A stretch of DNA of 64,000 nucleotides from Zopfochytrium polystomum (taxonomy: Eukaryota; Chytridiomycota; Chytridiomycetes; Chytridiales; Chytridiaceae): positions 56,001 to 120,000 of the forward strand of contig JAIVFJ010000053.1 of the NCBI GenBank assembly GCA_025765615.1, given 5' to 3'. The position numbers were made by a program, and so were the translations under genes. Of this stretch, positions 1 to 10,500 are shown in pieces (positions within the stretch are counted from its first letter, which is position 1; the number at the start of each line of letters is the position of its first letter). The notes beneath the pieces were generated by a model. The model was given only the letters and a program-made list of their open reading frames with translations, had not been told where the DNA came from and did no database searches.

Positions 1-728
1 GGGAGAGATGGAGCGCCGCTCATTGCTTGACAGCTCCTTTTTTGAATGCCAGAGCTTGTTTCTTCATGACCCCTCCTCACCGCTCCTTCTTTTGTCTTCC
101 GAAGCGAACTCGGGTACCTACGTTTTGTATGAGAAAACATATGGGGTTGTGGCTTCAAATATGGTTGTTCCCGAGGTTGAATCGGATAAATGCATGATTG
201 TGATGATTCCGTTGCCCGTACGTGAACGGCCATGTGCGCAAAAAAAGACTTGATGTTGAATCCAGGTTGGGAAATCAACTACATGTGGTAAACTTATTCC
301 GGTTGGGCCCTTTCCAGTTTTTTTTTTTTTTGTTCCGACCTGTTCCAACTCTCGAATTGTTGCTGAGCTTTCTCCCTCAGTTAGACCCCACCTTCACCTC
401 CGTGCCCATTTCTAGTTTTCTTTCGGACAACCCAATCCTTATCTCCTCCTTGGTCCCTCTCCATTCTGGGCTACAGCTGACCCCCACCATAAGCATCCGG
501 TTGGTGTACCCGCTTTTTACTCTAATTCTAAAGAGCAATCCAAAAAAGAGTAAACTACGTGCGTTATAGCATTTTACACGAAACTGCATTCCCGGTTGCC
601 GTATTTCGGACAGCCGATCGCAGGTGCAACTCACAGGTTGCGTCCAAAAACTCCCCATCATCCATCCAACCCGAACCAAACCCAGAGCGGCCCACAATGT
701 CGACACGCCAAAGAGTCGAATCCACAAC
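1..728. other. no gene recognised (left edge)
   Basis: About 0.7 kb at the left edge with T-rich runs and only short unsupported reading frames on both strands. It lies downstream of the minus-strand eL39 gene and probably holds its 3' untranslated region. No domain, tRNA or clear repeat is visible. Confidence 0.5.
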
Positions 729-1334
729 TTACAGGCTGCAATGGAAGGAAGGCATAGCCGGTAAATGAGCGTTCCGCCAACCAAAAAAAAAAAAAAAAAA
801 AAAAAAAAAGAAAAAAGAAAACAACTCACCCGAGCTTGGTCCTGCGCCAGTTGCGCCGCTTCGCGTTGTAGCGGATGGTGTTGTCAGTGCGGAACCGAAT
901 CCAGTTGGGAATCGGCCGGTTTTGCTTCTGCTTCTTGCCCAGAATGCGCTTGATCTTGAACGACTTGTGGGAGGGCTGGATTGTTCGCGAGGGGAGAAAA
1001 GCGATCAGTGAAAGTGCCGTGGATTGCTTCTGTTGAGGGGAGAAGCAGTTCTGGGATCCGACGATCGCCCGAATGCGGAATTCGCCAGTCGATCTCGACG
1101 TCTGCTCAGCTGGTGCGATCGTCGGGAGGCGTGGGCAGTTCTCGATCAGTTTCCATCGACAGTGCAGCGAGCAACCGAGCCGATTCGCAGTCAACGCGAC
1201 GCTCAAAGACCCAATATAATCCAAAAACGAATCGACGCCCAGCAGTCCGTTCTCCAGGTGAGACGGATCGGGATCGCGATGGGATCGGATGGGATGGAGT
1301 GGATGGGATGGAATCGAAGAGGCCGCCTTACCAT
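729..1334 (-). CDS. RPL39: 60S ribosomal protein eL39
   Basis: eL39 is a small basic protein of the large ribosomal subunit that lines the peptide exit tunnel. The gene has three coding exons on the minus strand: 1332-1334 (only the ATG), 830-975 and 729-735. Introns begin GTAAGG directly after the ATG and GTGAGT after the Leu-Gly region, and end in CAG and GCAG. Joined, they give exactly 51 codons plus TAA, the usual eL39 length. Conserved motifs are [30 protein letters not shown] and a RRTKLGL C-terminus, whose final Gly and Leu come from the 7-nt last exon. The second intron carries a 26-nt T tract on the coding strand (A tract on plus near 783-809). Placing an intron at or just after the start codon is typical of RPL39 genes. 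Identity is as certain as reading by eye allows. Confidence 0.97.
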
Positions 1335-1666
1335 GGTCCAAGTGTGAGATTGACTGACAAGGTACAATTGACGGACCTTGGCAATTTGGTCGACTCGATG
1401 AAGGCCACGAAGGTAGTTTAGCACTGGCGTTGCGGAGATTCCGAACGGTGCCTTGGCAAGAATCCGTGCTCAGAAGGTGGCTACCCCTCCTTATTGGTCT
1501 TCATTTCACTTGGCCTCCGCATGTGCTCTTCTCAAAGGTCATCAAAGATGTCACGCCCGAGCGCAACCGGATCTCACTGGTCAAGCCATGACGCCTCTCA
1601 GAGACTTGGCTGTCGAGCACAATTTGTGGAGAGCTTGTTGCATGACAAGCAGCAAACATATGTCAT
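1335..1666. other. eL39 upstream region, no gene seen
   Basis: Upstream of eL39 on its coding strand, leading into the divergently placed tRNA-Ser. Presumably the eL39 promoter and 5' UTR. No coding signal beyond short frames. Confidence 0.4.
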
Positions 1667-1748
1667 GTCAACGTGGCCGAGTGGTTAAGGCGACAGACTT
1701 GAAATCTGTTACCCTCTGGGTGCGTAGGTTCGAACCCTGCCGTTGACG
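1667..1748 (+). tRNA. tRNA-Ser(UGA)
   Basis: An 82-nt cloverleaf. The acceptor stem pairs GTCAACG (1667-1673) with CGTTGAC (1741-1747) and the discriminator base is G. The D region reads TGGCCGAGTGGTTAAGGCG. The anticodon arm is ACAGA-CTTGAAA-TCTGT, giving anticodon TGA. A long variable arm follows, as expected of class II tRNA-Ser, and then the T arm with GGTTCGAACCC. No intron is visible next to the anticodon. G73 and the long variable arm both support serine identity. Confidence 0.97.
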
Positions 1749-2734
1749 GAGACTACCTGTTTTCGAGAATCCGCGAATCCAATGCGTTTACCTGGGCCAA
1801 AGTTTTGTTGAGTCTCCACACGTGGCGATCTTCTGAAAACTTGCTTCCCCAACGAACAAGGTTCACCCCTGCCAATCCGTCGCCTGTCGACTCGTTTTCA
1901 TCTACCGCGCCATTGTGTTTAGTCTGCCGCATCACTGCCGTGGGAGGCAATGATCAAACTTGCCCAGCTCAAGCGTGACGCGGAAGTCTGCTCACCGATG
2001 CAGGATCGATTGCAAGGTAAAATGGAAATTTGACAGACAAGTGGAATTTACTCTGCCTCCCTAACTGATGCAACCTATTTTTGGAAGGTGTGGGCGGAAC
2101 AGACCTGCACCATCATCTTTCGCACACCGTTGGAACGGTCTCCGCCGCATCCTTTTCAAAATCCTCCTTCCAGACCGCTTCTAACCTGTCAAAGCGGTCG
2201 ACGTTTGTCCATAGCGCGACTCTAATTTTTGTTGTAGTGTTTATTGCATTTGAGGATGCCCAAGAACTTACTGCATTTTTGTGTTTTGTTTCTTCTCCGG
2301 CTGGGGTGTCAAAACAAAACAACAAACCAGCACACCCAAACGCGAAAACGCCGCAACGCGAACACTGACGACCATGGAGCAACCAGACTTCGAGTGCGCA
2401 CCGCCTGTTTTTGACCCCACCGTCGCCACCGCTTTAATGCCCCGCCCAACCCTTTCCCCCACCCAACTCGTTTTCGTTCTCAACCCACGCGCAGGAGCCT
2501 GTGCAACCAACAGCTGGCGGGCGTCCTTCTCGCACTGACCCTGGTGGGTGCTCCAACCTTGTCGCGTTCTCGCCTGCCGCCTCCCATTTCGGCCGATCCC
2601 GGAAACCCAGCAAAGCTCAATCCCCAATATTCTCACTTCAACCCCAACCCCTCCCCCCATTCCGCGGTCGCGATCGCGCCCAACACCAGGCAATCACGTT
2701 TCGCGAACAAATCAGCAAGATCGAGAACAGGCAC
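1749..2734. other. intergenic, no gene recognised
   Basis: About 1 kb between tRNA-Ser and membrane protein A. Short frames exist on both strands but none shows splice-supported extension or a recognisable domain. The part closest to 2735 presumably contains the promoter and 5' UTR of membrane protein A. Confidence 0.4.
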
Positions 2735-4260
2735 ATGTCGTGGTCGATTTGGGGCGCGCTGGGGCTGTACTTTCTCGGAAGCCTCGGCGGGCTGTTCACG
2801 TACAAGCGGATGGGTGAGGCAACGACGGTCGACGACATTAGGGCGGCGCTGGATCTGCAGCTGCTTGGGAATTGTGAGTTTTGGTGTTGTCTTTGGGGAC
2901 GAGCGAGCGAGAAAATGGGAGGCGGGAAGCTTGTTTCACCACGTGATTTGAAGGGGGGGGCGGGACGGAAGTTCGTGACGCGTGGGTGAGAACGCTGCCA
3001 TCCAATTAACGATTTTCAATGGTTTTTTTTTTTAATTTGAAAGATTCTTTTGACATTATGGTGCGCGCGAAAAACGGCCCTCGCATTACGGGCCTTTTTC
3101 TCCCCTTTTGCATCATTGACTACTCTAACCCCCGCCCTCGCTTAGTTTGGAGCCCTCACGTACCACACAAGCTACCGAGCTTTGCTTCTCATCTTCCCCA
3201 CCAGGCAGCATAGGATTTGGCTGCCTGCCCTCGCCGTCGCGATAGTCCAGTGTGCAATCTACACGTTGAGTGCTTTCCCGCTTTTGTTTTGCGACTTTCA
3301 GTTATTTTACATCAGCTTGCCAAAATTTTATTCAAACTTCTGCACGTCCATCTCTTCTCCCTTGCAAAATGTACTTCGCAGTGCAGGTAAGAGCCGCATA
3401 CACCGTTCTCCAGTTTGTCCAGCAAATCATTCATAATCCCTGCAGGCTCCTACTTGTTTTCCAAGGGCATGAAGGTCTGCATCCCACCTGAATTTGAATA
3501 TCGCCTTTCTGACACACTGTGATAACCCTAACCCTCCACGCACAGGACAACTTTGGCACTAACCCCAACCCGCACATGCAACGCATCTCCATCGCCCTCG
3601 TGGTCTACACCGTGGTCACCGACACGGTCTTCTTCGTGGCCTCGCAGGTCACGATAATCTCTATAATGGGCCAGTTTAGCGTCACAAAACCGTCCGCCGC
3701 GCACTACGCCGACATTGCATTGCGATGCGTGCTGTACTCGGGCGCAGTGGCTTTGAATTTTATAACGGCAGGTCTGGGGGGGCATTGCAAATTTTTTTTT
3801 TTTTTTTTTTCTTTTTTTTCTTCCCCCTTGTTTTTGCTGTTCTCGATATTGATTGCTTTGCGGGGGTTGTCAATTTCCAGGTGCTTTCTTTTACTCCACG
3901 ACGAAAGGTACGTGAAAACTCGGTTCTTCTCTCCGTCCGCTCACTACTCCCACCCCCTCTCCCCCCTCGGCGGCGGCCTACTGCCTTCTTCGAACCAGCA
4001 TGGTAAGTGAATGGCGCTTGTTCCGCAAGCCTTAACCTCATGATCTCCCCTTACCCCCCACTCCACCCTACCCGCGTAGGATCCTCCTCATCGTACCTCC
4101 GTGCATGATGTTCATGGTGCTCCTGACGGACGCCGACCGCGTGCGCAAGCTGGTGTTCGCCATGCAGCAGCATGCGTCGCCGTCGAAGATGTCCACCTTG
4201 ACCAGCGCTGGGTCGCCGGGCGCAGCGTCTGCGACGTCCGAGTCGGCGCGTTTGCGCTGA
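2735..4260 (+). CDS. multi-pass membrane protein A (paralogue of B at 23.3-24.9 kb)
   Basis: Unrecognised integral membrane protein with about six hydrophobic segments. My model has nine exons: 2735-2873, 3044-3060, 3146-3264, 3382-3386, 3446-3474, 3546-3771, 3881-3907, 3999-4002 and 4080-4260. They sum to 747 nt (248 aa) in one frame. Hydrophobic segments include WGALGLYFLGSLGGLF, LPALAVAIVQCAIY, ISIALVVYTVV and ILLIVPPCMMFMVLL. Shared with paralogue B are YHT(S/A), HYAD..(L/M)RC and VLLTD(A/S)DRVR, the last before a short Ser/Thr/Ala-rich cytoplasmic-like tail. The model includes 17-, 5- and 4-nt exons. The 4-nt exon is best supported because only one AG lies between its flanking donors. 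The 5-nt exon could be wrong: reading through 3265-3381 is also open. First-exon start is the ATG just before the first hydrophobic segment. No enzymatic motif is visible; a receptor or channel role is not shown. Confidence 0.75.
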
Positions 4261-4980
4261 AGGGTACCGCCGGGAGGGAGTTGCAAAATCTTTGACGGAA
4301 AATTACAATCATTTGTGAAGGTCTTGCCCGGCGTTGACTGTGTCAATTGCCACTAAGTCTTTGGTCATCACCCTCCCTATTGCCTTACGCCCCGTTTGAG
4401 ATTGTATTTGGCCTTAACTTTCCAAGATAAAAAATTGTGTCCTGCCAATTCCCTTGCAGAATCTGCCCACTGCGAGCATCCCTCTGTATTCAACTTCGAT
4501 TTAGAATTAAATAAAAACGTGTTGCGAGGTTTTCATTCAATTCATGGAGTTGGAGGATGGAATTAACTGTTGTCTCAGCAACAGTGCTACTGCGAGTTTA
4601 ATGCAGCATATTATTTCACTGACTTGAAGTGTGTTGTGACCGTTACCTTGATTATGGACAGAGTGTGTCCAACTGAATGTAACTCTATGCAAATCGGAGG
4701 GTTCCATGAAAACATTTGTCACCCGCTCTAGGTGGCCATGTTTCTTTAAACTCAATTTCATTGTCATTGCAGCAGCGGTGTAGCAAGGGGGACAAAAGAA
4801 AATGGAAGAGAAAGCATATCGTTTATATCAAGCGTAACAAAGGGAAAAGGAAAAAGAGGGGGGGGGAAATCAAAGAGGGAACGAAAGGACCAGAAACAGC
4901 GCAGCGTGGAAAAAGTCTTTTCACCAAGTGGGAGGAAAAAAAGGAAACATGATCCCTTAAGTCCACCCCGTCCTCCATCA
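4261..4980. other. convergent 3' region, no gene recognised
   Basis: Spacer between the 3' ends of membrane protein A (+) and the GH1 gene (-), which converge here. AT-richer than the flanking exons. It presumably holds both 3' UTRs and polyadenylation signals. No domain-bearing frame is seen. Confidence 0.4.
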
Positions 4981-7330
4981 TCACAGCACCGCCACAACAG
5001 CCGCTGCCGCCGCCGCTGCAGCAGCAACAGCTACGACTGCCGTAACCGTACCTGGCGCCACGGCGGCCGCGGGGGCGGCGCCAGACTTGCTCGACGTGCC
5101 CGTGGAAGACACGGTTTTCGACGTCGCGGACCCAGACGGCGTCGTACCGCCACCGCTGCCGCCAGGCACCGTGATCGACGCGTTCTTCTGCGCAGCCAAC
5201 GGGCCCAACGGGCTCACAGCGCCTGCGAGCTGCGCAGCCAGCCACTGCGTCGGCTTCTTCACTGTCCTCTGGTACGCCCCACCGTCGGTATAATTCACCG
5301 CGATGCACCCGTACCTAATATCAAACGTCCACCACTCAAAGTTGTCGGTGAGCGACCAGGCGAGGAGTGCCTTGACGGGGACGCCGTCGGCGACGGTGAG
5401 GGCTACTTGCTGGAGGTGGTCGGACCAGAACTGTTGGCGGGCGCCCGTGGCGTCGGCGGCGACGGCGGCGGCGGAGGTCAGGTTGACTTCGCCCGGGGTC
5501 GCGTAGCCGACCTCGGTGATGTGGATGTCGAGGGAGTAGCGCTTGTAGAGGTCGTTGGCGACGGAGCGGATGCCTGGGGCGTAGACGTTTTGCCAGCTTG
5601 AGGCGGACGTCTTTTGTGGGGTTTTTGGAAAGCGGGGTGAGCACGTTGTGCAAAGGAGAGGGTCAAAGAAAGAAAAAAAAGAAGAGGAAAAAAAAAGGCA
5701 CTCACGACAGTGCCGTCGGGGGCTCCAGTGTTGTAGCTCGAGTCGACGGTGTAGGCCGAGTAGTAGTTGAGGGCGATAAAGTCGGACGTTCCCTTCATGA
5801 TGGCGGCGTCGGCGGCGGTGAAGGGCACGACGCTGGCGGCGTCGTTGGGGTAGGTGTAGACCTCGTTGGTGTAGTTGCCGGTGATGCTGGGCTCCCAGAA
5901 CAGGCCGTAGTCGCGGTTCTTCATAAAGGTGGCCGCGGCGACATCTTTTTTTTTTTTTTTTTTTTTTTTTCATTCGTTCGTAGTGAAGAAGGCAGGAGGT
6001 TTGGTTTAGTGGGTTTTGAAGGGAACAGGGGTGTTGTGTGATGTTGGACGGCGCAGTCGAGCGGGGGATCAATCGGCGGTGCGCCTCACAGCCACAAGCG
6101 AGTCCCTGTCTCGTTGTCTCTCCTGTGTTTGTTGCCTTGTCTGCCCATTTCCCCCATCTCCGCTTTCGCACGCACCACTCGATCTGTCTCCCTCACTCCT
6201 ACTGCCCTCGCGCACAATGGGTCGAGCATCTCACCAGCAGCATTGTTGGGATCCTTAGGCGTGTAGTAACTCATGATGGACGGCGCGCCGAACTTCCACC
6301 CCTTGCCCGCATACTTTGACCTGGCGAGCTGCACAACCTTCCCGTGGATCAAGTGCGAGTGGTACAAGCACTTGTACTTTGCCGTGTTCCCGCCGACGAC
6401 GCCCGGGCCGTACTTCCCGTCGCGGTAGCCAAAGTTGCAGTTGCTCTCCATCTCGTTCTGGGTGAGCCAGTACGTGACGCGGTCGCCGAAGCGGTCGAAG
6501 AGCAGAGTGGCGTACGCGACAAAGTCGTCGACGATCTGCGGGTCCGTGAAGCCGCCGTACTTGTCGAAGCAGGCCTGCGGAAGGTCCCAGTGGTGCATCG
6601 TGAGGTAGGGCTGGGCGCCGTTGGCGAGGGCGTTGTCGATGACGTCCGAGTAAAACTGGATGCCTTCTTCGTTGGGCGTGCCGGTGCAGTCTGGAAGCAC
6701 TCGCGACCAGGCCACCGAGAAGCGGTAGGCCGTCGCGCCAAGCTGCGACAGGAACGCTAGGTCCGTGGGCATGTGGTGGTAGTGGTCCGGCGCGACGTTG
6801 GGCCACGGGTTGAAGTTCTTTTGGCTGAATGTGTCGGCGACGGACGCCTTTTTGCCGTTGGTGTTCCAGGCGCCTTCCATCTGGAATGCGGCTGTTGTCG
6901 TTGGTTTGAGGTTGTGGTTGCGGTTGAAGGGTCGTGGTTGAATTGAAGAGAGCGAGGTTATTAATACGATATGTTGAAGTCGGTAAAGCGAGAGGTGACA
7001 GATGCGCAGCAAAACGCCCATGTGCCATGGGAGGGAGGGTGAAGGGTGTGATAGAGCCCCTTTTCGATCAGATCGTGCATCCACACATCATATGTGCACA
7101 CAAGGGGGGGCACGAATGATGATATTCAACTCTTCCGATTATCACTCACAGCCGCCAAAGCCCCAGGCGATGTTGCTGATGGCGGGGGTAGCGGCATCGA
7201 CGACGGCGACGGCGGGGGTGAGGAGGACGGCGGCGGCAGCGACAGCGACGGCGGCCAGGATTCGGCGATCGGAGGAGGCGGCGAGTGCGGTGCCGTGCGA
7301 CGCCGTGGCTATGCGGCGGTGGTGGATCAT
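4981..7330 (-). CDS. GH1 beta-glucosidase, secreted and probably GPI-anchored
   Basis: Glycoside hydrolase family 1 enzyme, expected to hydrolyse terminal beta-glucosides outside the cell. Exons on the minus strand are 7150-7330, 6235-6891, 5706-5944 and 4981-5610, giving 1707 nt (568 aa) in one frame with consistent phases. The N-terminus has a hydrophobic Ala/Val-rich segment (about residues 25-47) acting as signal peptide or anchor. GH1 landmarks follow in order: AFQMEGAWN, YRFSVAWSRVLP, MHHWDLPQ, an acid/base region reading LTQNEME (canonical NEP), FIALNYYSA, a nucleophile region reading ITEVGY (canonical TENG), and SLTDNFEWW. The last ~60 residues are Ser/Thr/Gly-rich and then Ala/Val hydrophobic up to the stop, as in GPI-anchor signals. 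The intron before 5944 ends in a long A tract plus G instead of a pyrimidine tract. Both catalytic Glu positions are present although their neighbours differ from consensus. Confidence 0.93.
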
Positions 7331-7597
7331 CTCTCTTTTCTTTTTTCTTTTTATTTTTTTTCACCTTTCTCATTTTTGTTTGCTTTTTTTAATTTTTTAT
7401 TCTTTTTTGTTTTTGCTTTTTTGCGACTAATTTCTAAATTTGGCTCCTTCTGTCTGCCTGTCTCCCTCTTTTCAAATTTGATTGGCAAGACAACAAACAT
7501 CGGCCCACACGACAAGGCACGCTCATGGACGACATCAGTCCGAGAGCGTACGTAACTAAAAAACTCTGCTTTCTTCCCTTCTTTTTCTCCTCCTTTA

Positions 7598-10500
7598 CTA
7601 CAACATCCGCCTCATCCTCTCTTGCCCCCACCACGGCCGCCGCCACCACCGTCTCGACCACCTCGCCGAGCGCGCCACGAGCACCACAGCCGCAACCACT
7701 CGGTACCCTACGCCGAGTACGAACATCTGCAGTACGTTTCGCCCTGCCGTATTTGCCTCGTAGCTTTTTTCGTTGTTATTATGAGCGAGAGCAAAACAGA
7801 AATGGGAGAAAGACCTCACCCAAACGTGGCGTACGCCGCCGTCACATTGTGGGTGTCGGAGAACGGGTCGACGGTGAGTCCGTCTGTGAAATATTGGTCG
7901 CGTGAAAGCGGTGAGTACAGCGGAAAATTAAACCAAGCAGCGCCTCACACCAACCCCCCACTCGCCCCACCCGTCCTCACATAGAATCTCCGCACCCCAC
8001 CGGCCCGCGCTAAGCTCCAGCAGGAACGCAAAACCGCCGCTCTTTGCGTCCTCGAGCGTCGGCGCAAATCCGCACGCTGTCGCGAGGAGGGTGGACGCGG
8101 CCAGCGCCGCCGCGACGGCGCGGGCGGACGAGGAGGACTCCGGCGACGAATACGACGACGCGGACGACGAGGACGCGTGTGGTGGCGCGAACATGGCGGC
8201 GGCGATCGCGGACACGCCGCTGGTGTATAGGGGGAAAAGAGTGGGCGAAGTAAGGATTTCTCTTTCAGAAGGGTATGTCGGAGCGAAATCGGGAATTTAT
8301 GACACTCAACTAAACGCAAAAGTAGGACAAGCCGGACACCGCGAAATGCCACAGGAACGGGTACGGCGGGAGCGCGGCGAGGACAAAGGCGGCGCTAAAG
8401 TGGGCGGCGACCAGGGCGATCCGTGGAAGCGTGCTCAAGTGCCGTCCCTGGAACGGCAATGGGACGCGAATCAGAGGGCAGTCGGAATAGCTACTAAACA
8501 GTTTTCTTACGACGAGCGACGCGACTTTGCCGTGGCCTGCCCAGGACTCGCGGACGAAAACCGGGCGGTCAAGGCAGAACGACTGCGCGCTGGCGGCCGA
8601 CGCCGAGATTGCGATGGCGAGTCCACCGAGCAGTCCGGCTGTCACCACGTTGGAGGAAAGAATCGAGTGTAAGCTAGAGGCGATGATAAAACAAAATCCA
8701 CGCGCTCACCTAACCCCGCCTTCCAGTCCCCCGCCGCCGGCGACACCGCCGCCATCCCGCCCTTCAGTACTCCGCGGAACCCATCGTCCTCGCAAACAAC
8801 ACCGCCCACCACCCACCCCGCGACCGCGGCCCCGACGCACTCGCCCGCCGCCGTCCAAACCCCGCCGCGCGTCTGCATCAGCCAGCTGCGTCGCAGTGAC
8901 AGCCACACCTGCACCAGCCACGACGCCCCGCGCGCGTCAACGAGTGCCAGAACCGGCTCGAGGCCGTGCGGGTCCAGGCCATCGGTTGTCGTGCCGATGG
9001 TGACGGTCAGCGCGGGGCGCGCGCCGGTGCCGACGGCGGCGGGGGCGGTGGAGAAGGACGCCGGATTAAGGAGCGCGCGGGCCGCGGCAGGGTCGCTGTG
9101 GAAGAGGGCGAGGGCGGCGGAGCCGTGGTCGCGCCAGGCCGCGACGAGGGAGTCGGTCGACGGCTTGGCGACGGCGTTCGCAGGGGCGTCGACCGGCAAC
9201 GACGGAATGCCCGCCGCCTTGTCGTCGTGAGACGACGAAGGCGAAGCATTCTCGCCGCGCTCTGCGTCGTCGAGGCCCTGCATCGTCTCGGTGGATTCCC
9301 GCGGGGCGCTATTATCCGCGTTCTTTGCTGCTCCTTCGCCCCCTGCGCCGACGGACGCGCTCTTTTTCCCAACCTTGAATCCTCTCGTCCCCGACCGTGA
9401 ATCACCCGCCAGAAAGTCGTACGCCGCAGAAACGGCTGCTGCCGGCGCTGTGCCGTCCCGCACGACGTCGAGAGCGGCAAAGTAATCTCCTGCCGACTTC
9501 ACCGGCCCAAAGTAGATTGGGCGACCGCCCGGGGCGAGAACAAGGACGTCGTCAAAAAGGGCCAGCGTGTCAGCGTCACTGAGTCCTGTGGAGGCCGAGA
9601 TGGTAGTAACAATTGGTATTCCGAGGCGGCTGATGGCGTGAAGCGTGGCGACGAGGTTTCGTGAAGCGGGCCGGTCGAGGTTGGCTGTGGGCTCATCCAA
9701 AAACAATGCCAGCGGTGCTAAAGACATGCAATGGAAAGTTCAGAAACGCGAAGGCTTGTGACCCAGTGAAAAATGGCTCGACCAAAACCTGAGGCAAGTT
9801 CGATAGCGATGCTGGCTCGCTTTCTATGACTTGCTGTTAAAACTGACGATGTACAAGTGCCGATCAGCGTATCTGCAACGGCTTGAAGTCTGAGAAAAAC
9901 GGGAAAGCAACGAGCAAAGGTCAAAAAAGGCGCACAAAAGAGCTGTGGACGAACTTTAACAGCCCGAGTACTGATTCGACATGGTGCGCGATTTCCTTGT
10001 TGGACCAGTCACTCGAAAGCCTTGATCTTGCCGAGTGGGTGATGGCCTCGCGAACAGTCAGCTCGAGAGTGAGAACATCATCCTGGGGTGAGTAACCAAC
10101 GAGTTTGCGGTACTGAGCCATATCGACGTGGAATCCGTTCAAAAGAATTGATCCTTGCGATGGCAGTAGCTGTCCATGTAGTACTCTGAGAAAGGCGGAC
10201 TCTATCATTTGTTTGTGATGCTTCAGGTCAGCGGAAATTGCAATTCTTGTATGCAACGAATCTTGGGCACCCACTTCCTGATCCAGGCGGACCAACCACT
10301 GCCGTCATTCTCCCAGATCTGATCTCCCCCGTGATTCCAGCCAGAACTTCTGCTCCGCCACTGCGCAAATACAGCCCGAGGCCCCGGACTTCGAGACTCA
10401 TTCTGATCCTCTGAAGACTGCTAAACTCGGAACGGAACGAGTCGAAAGCGGGCATTGCGCTGCACGCCAAGGACACCGTCTCCGCGGCCGAAACACGAGA

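Noticed and set aside
3265..3381. Reading straight through gene A between exons 3 and 5
   Set aside because: It is open, but the sequence is intron-like and AT-rich, and paralogue B has a donor after the same 119-nt exon. Kept as an alternative rather than the main model.
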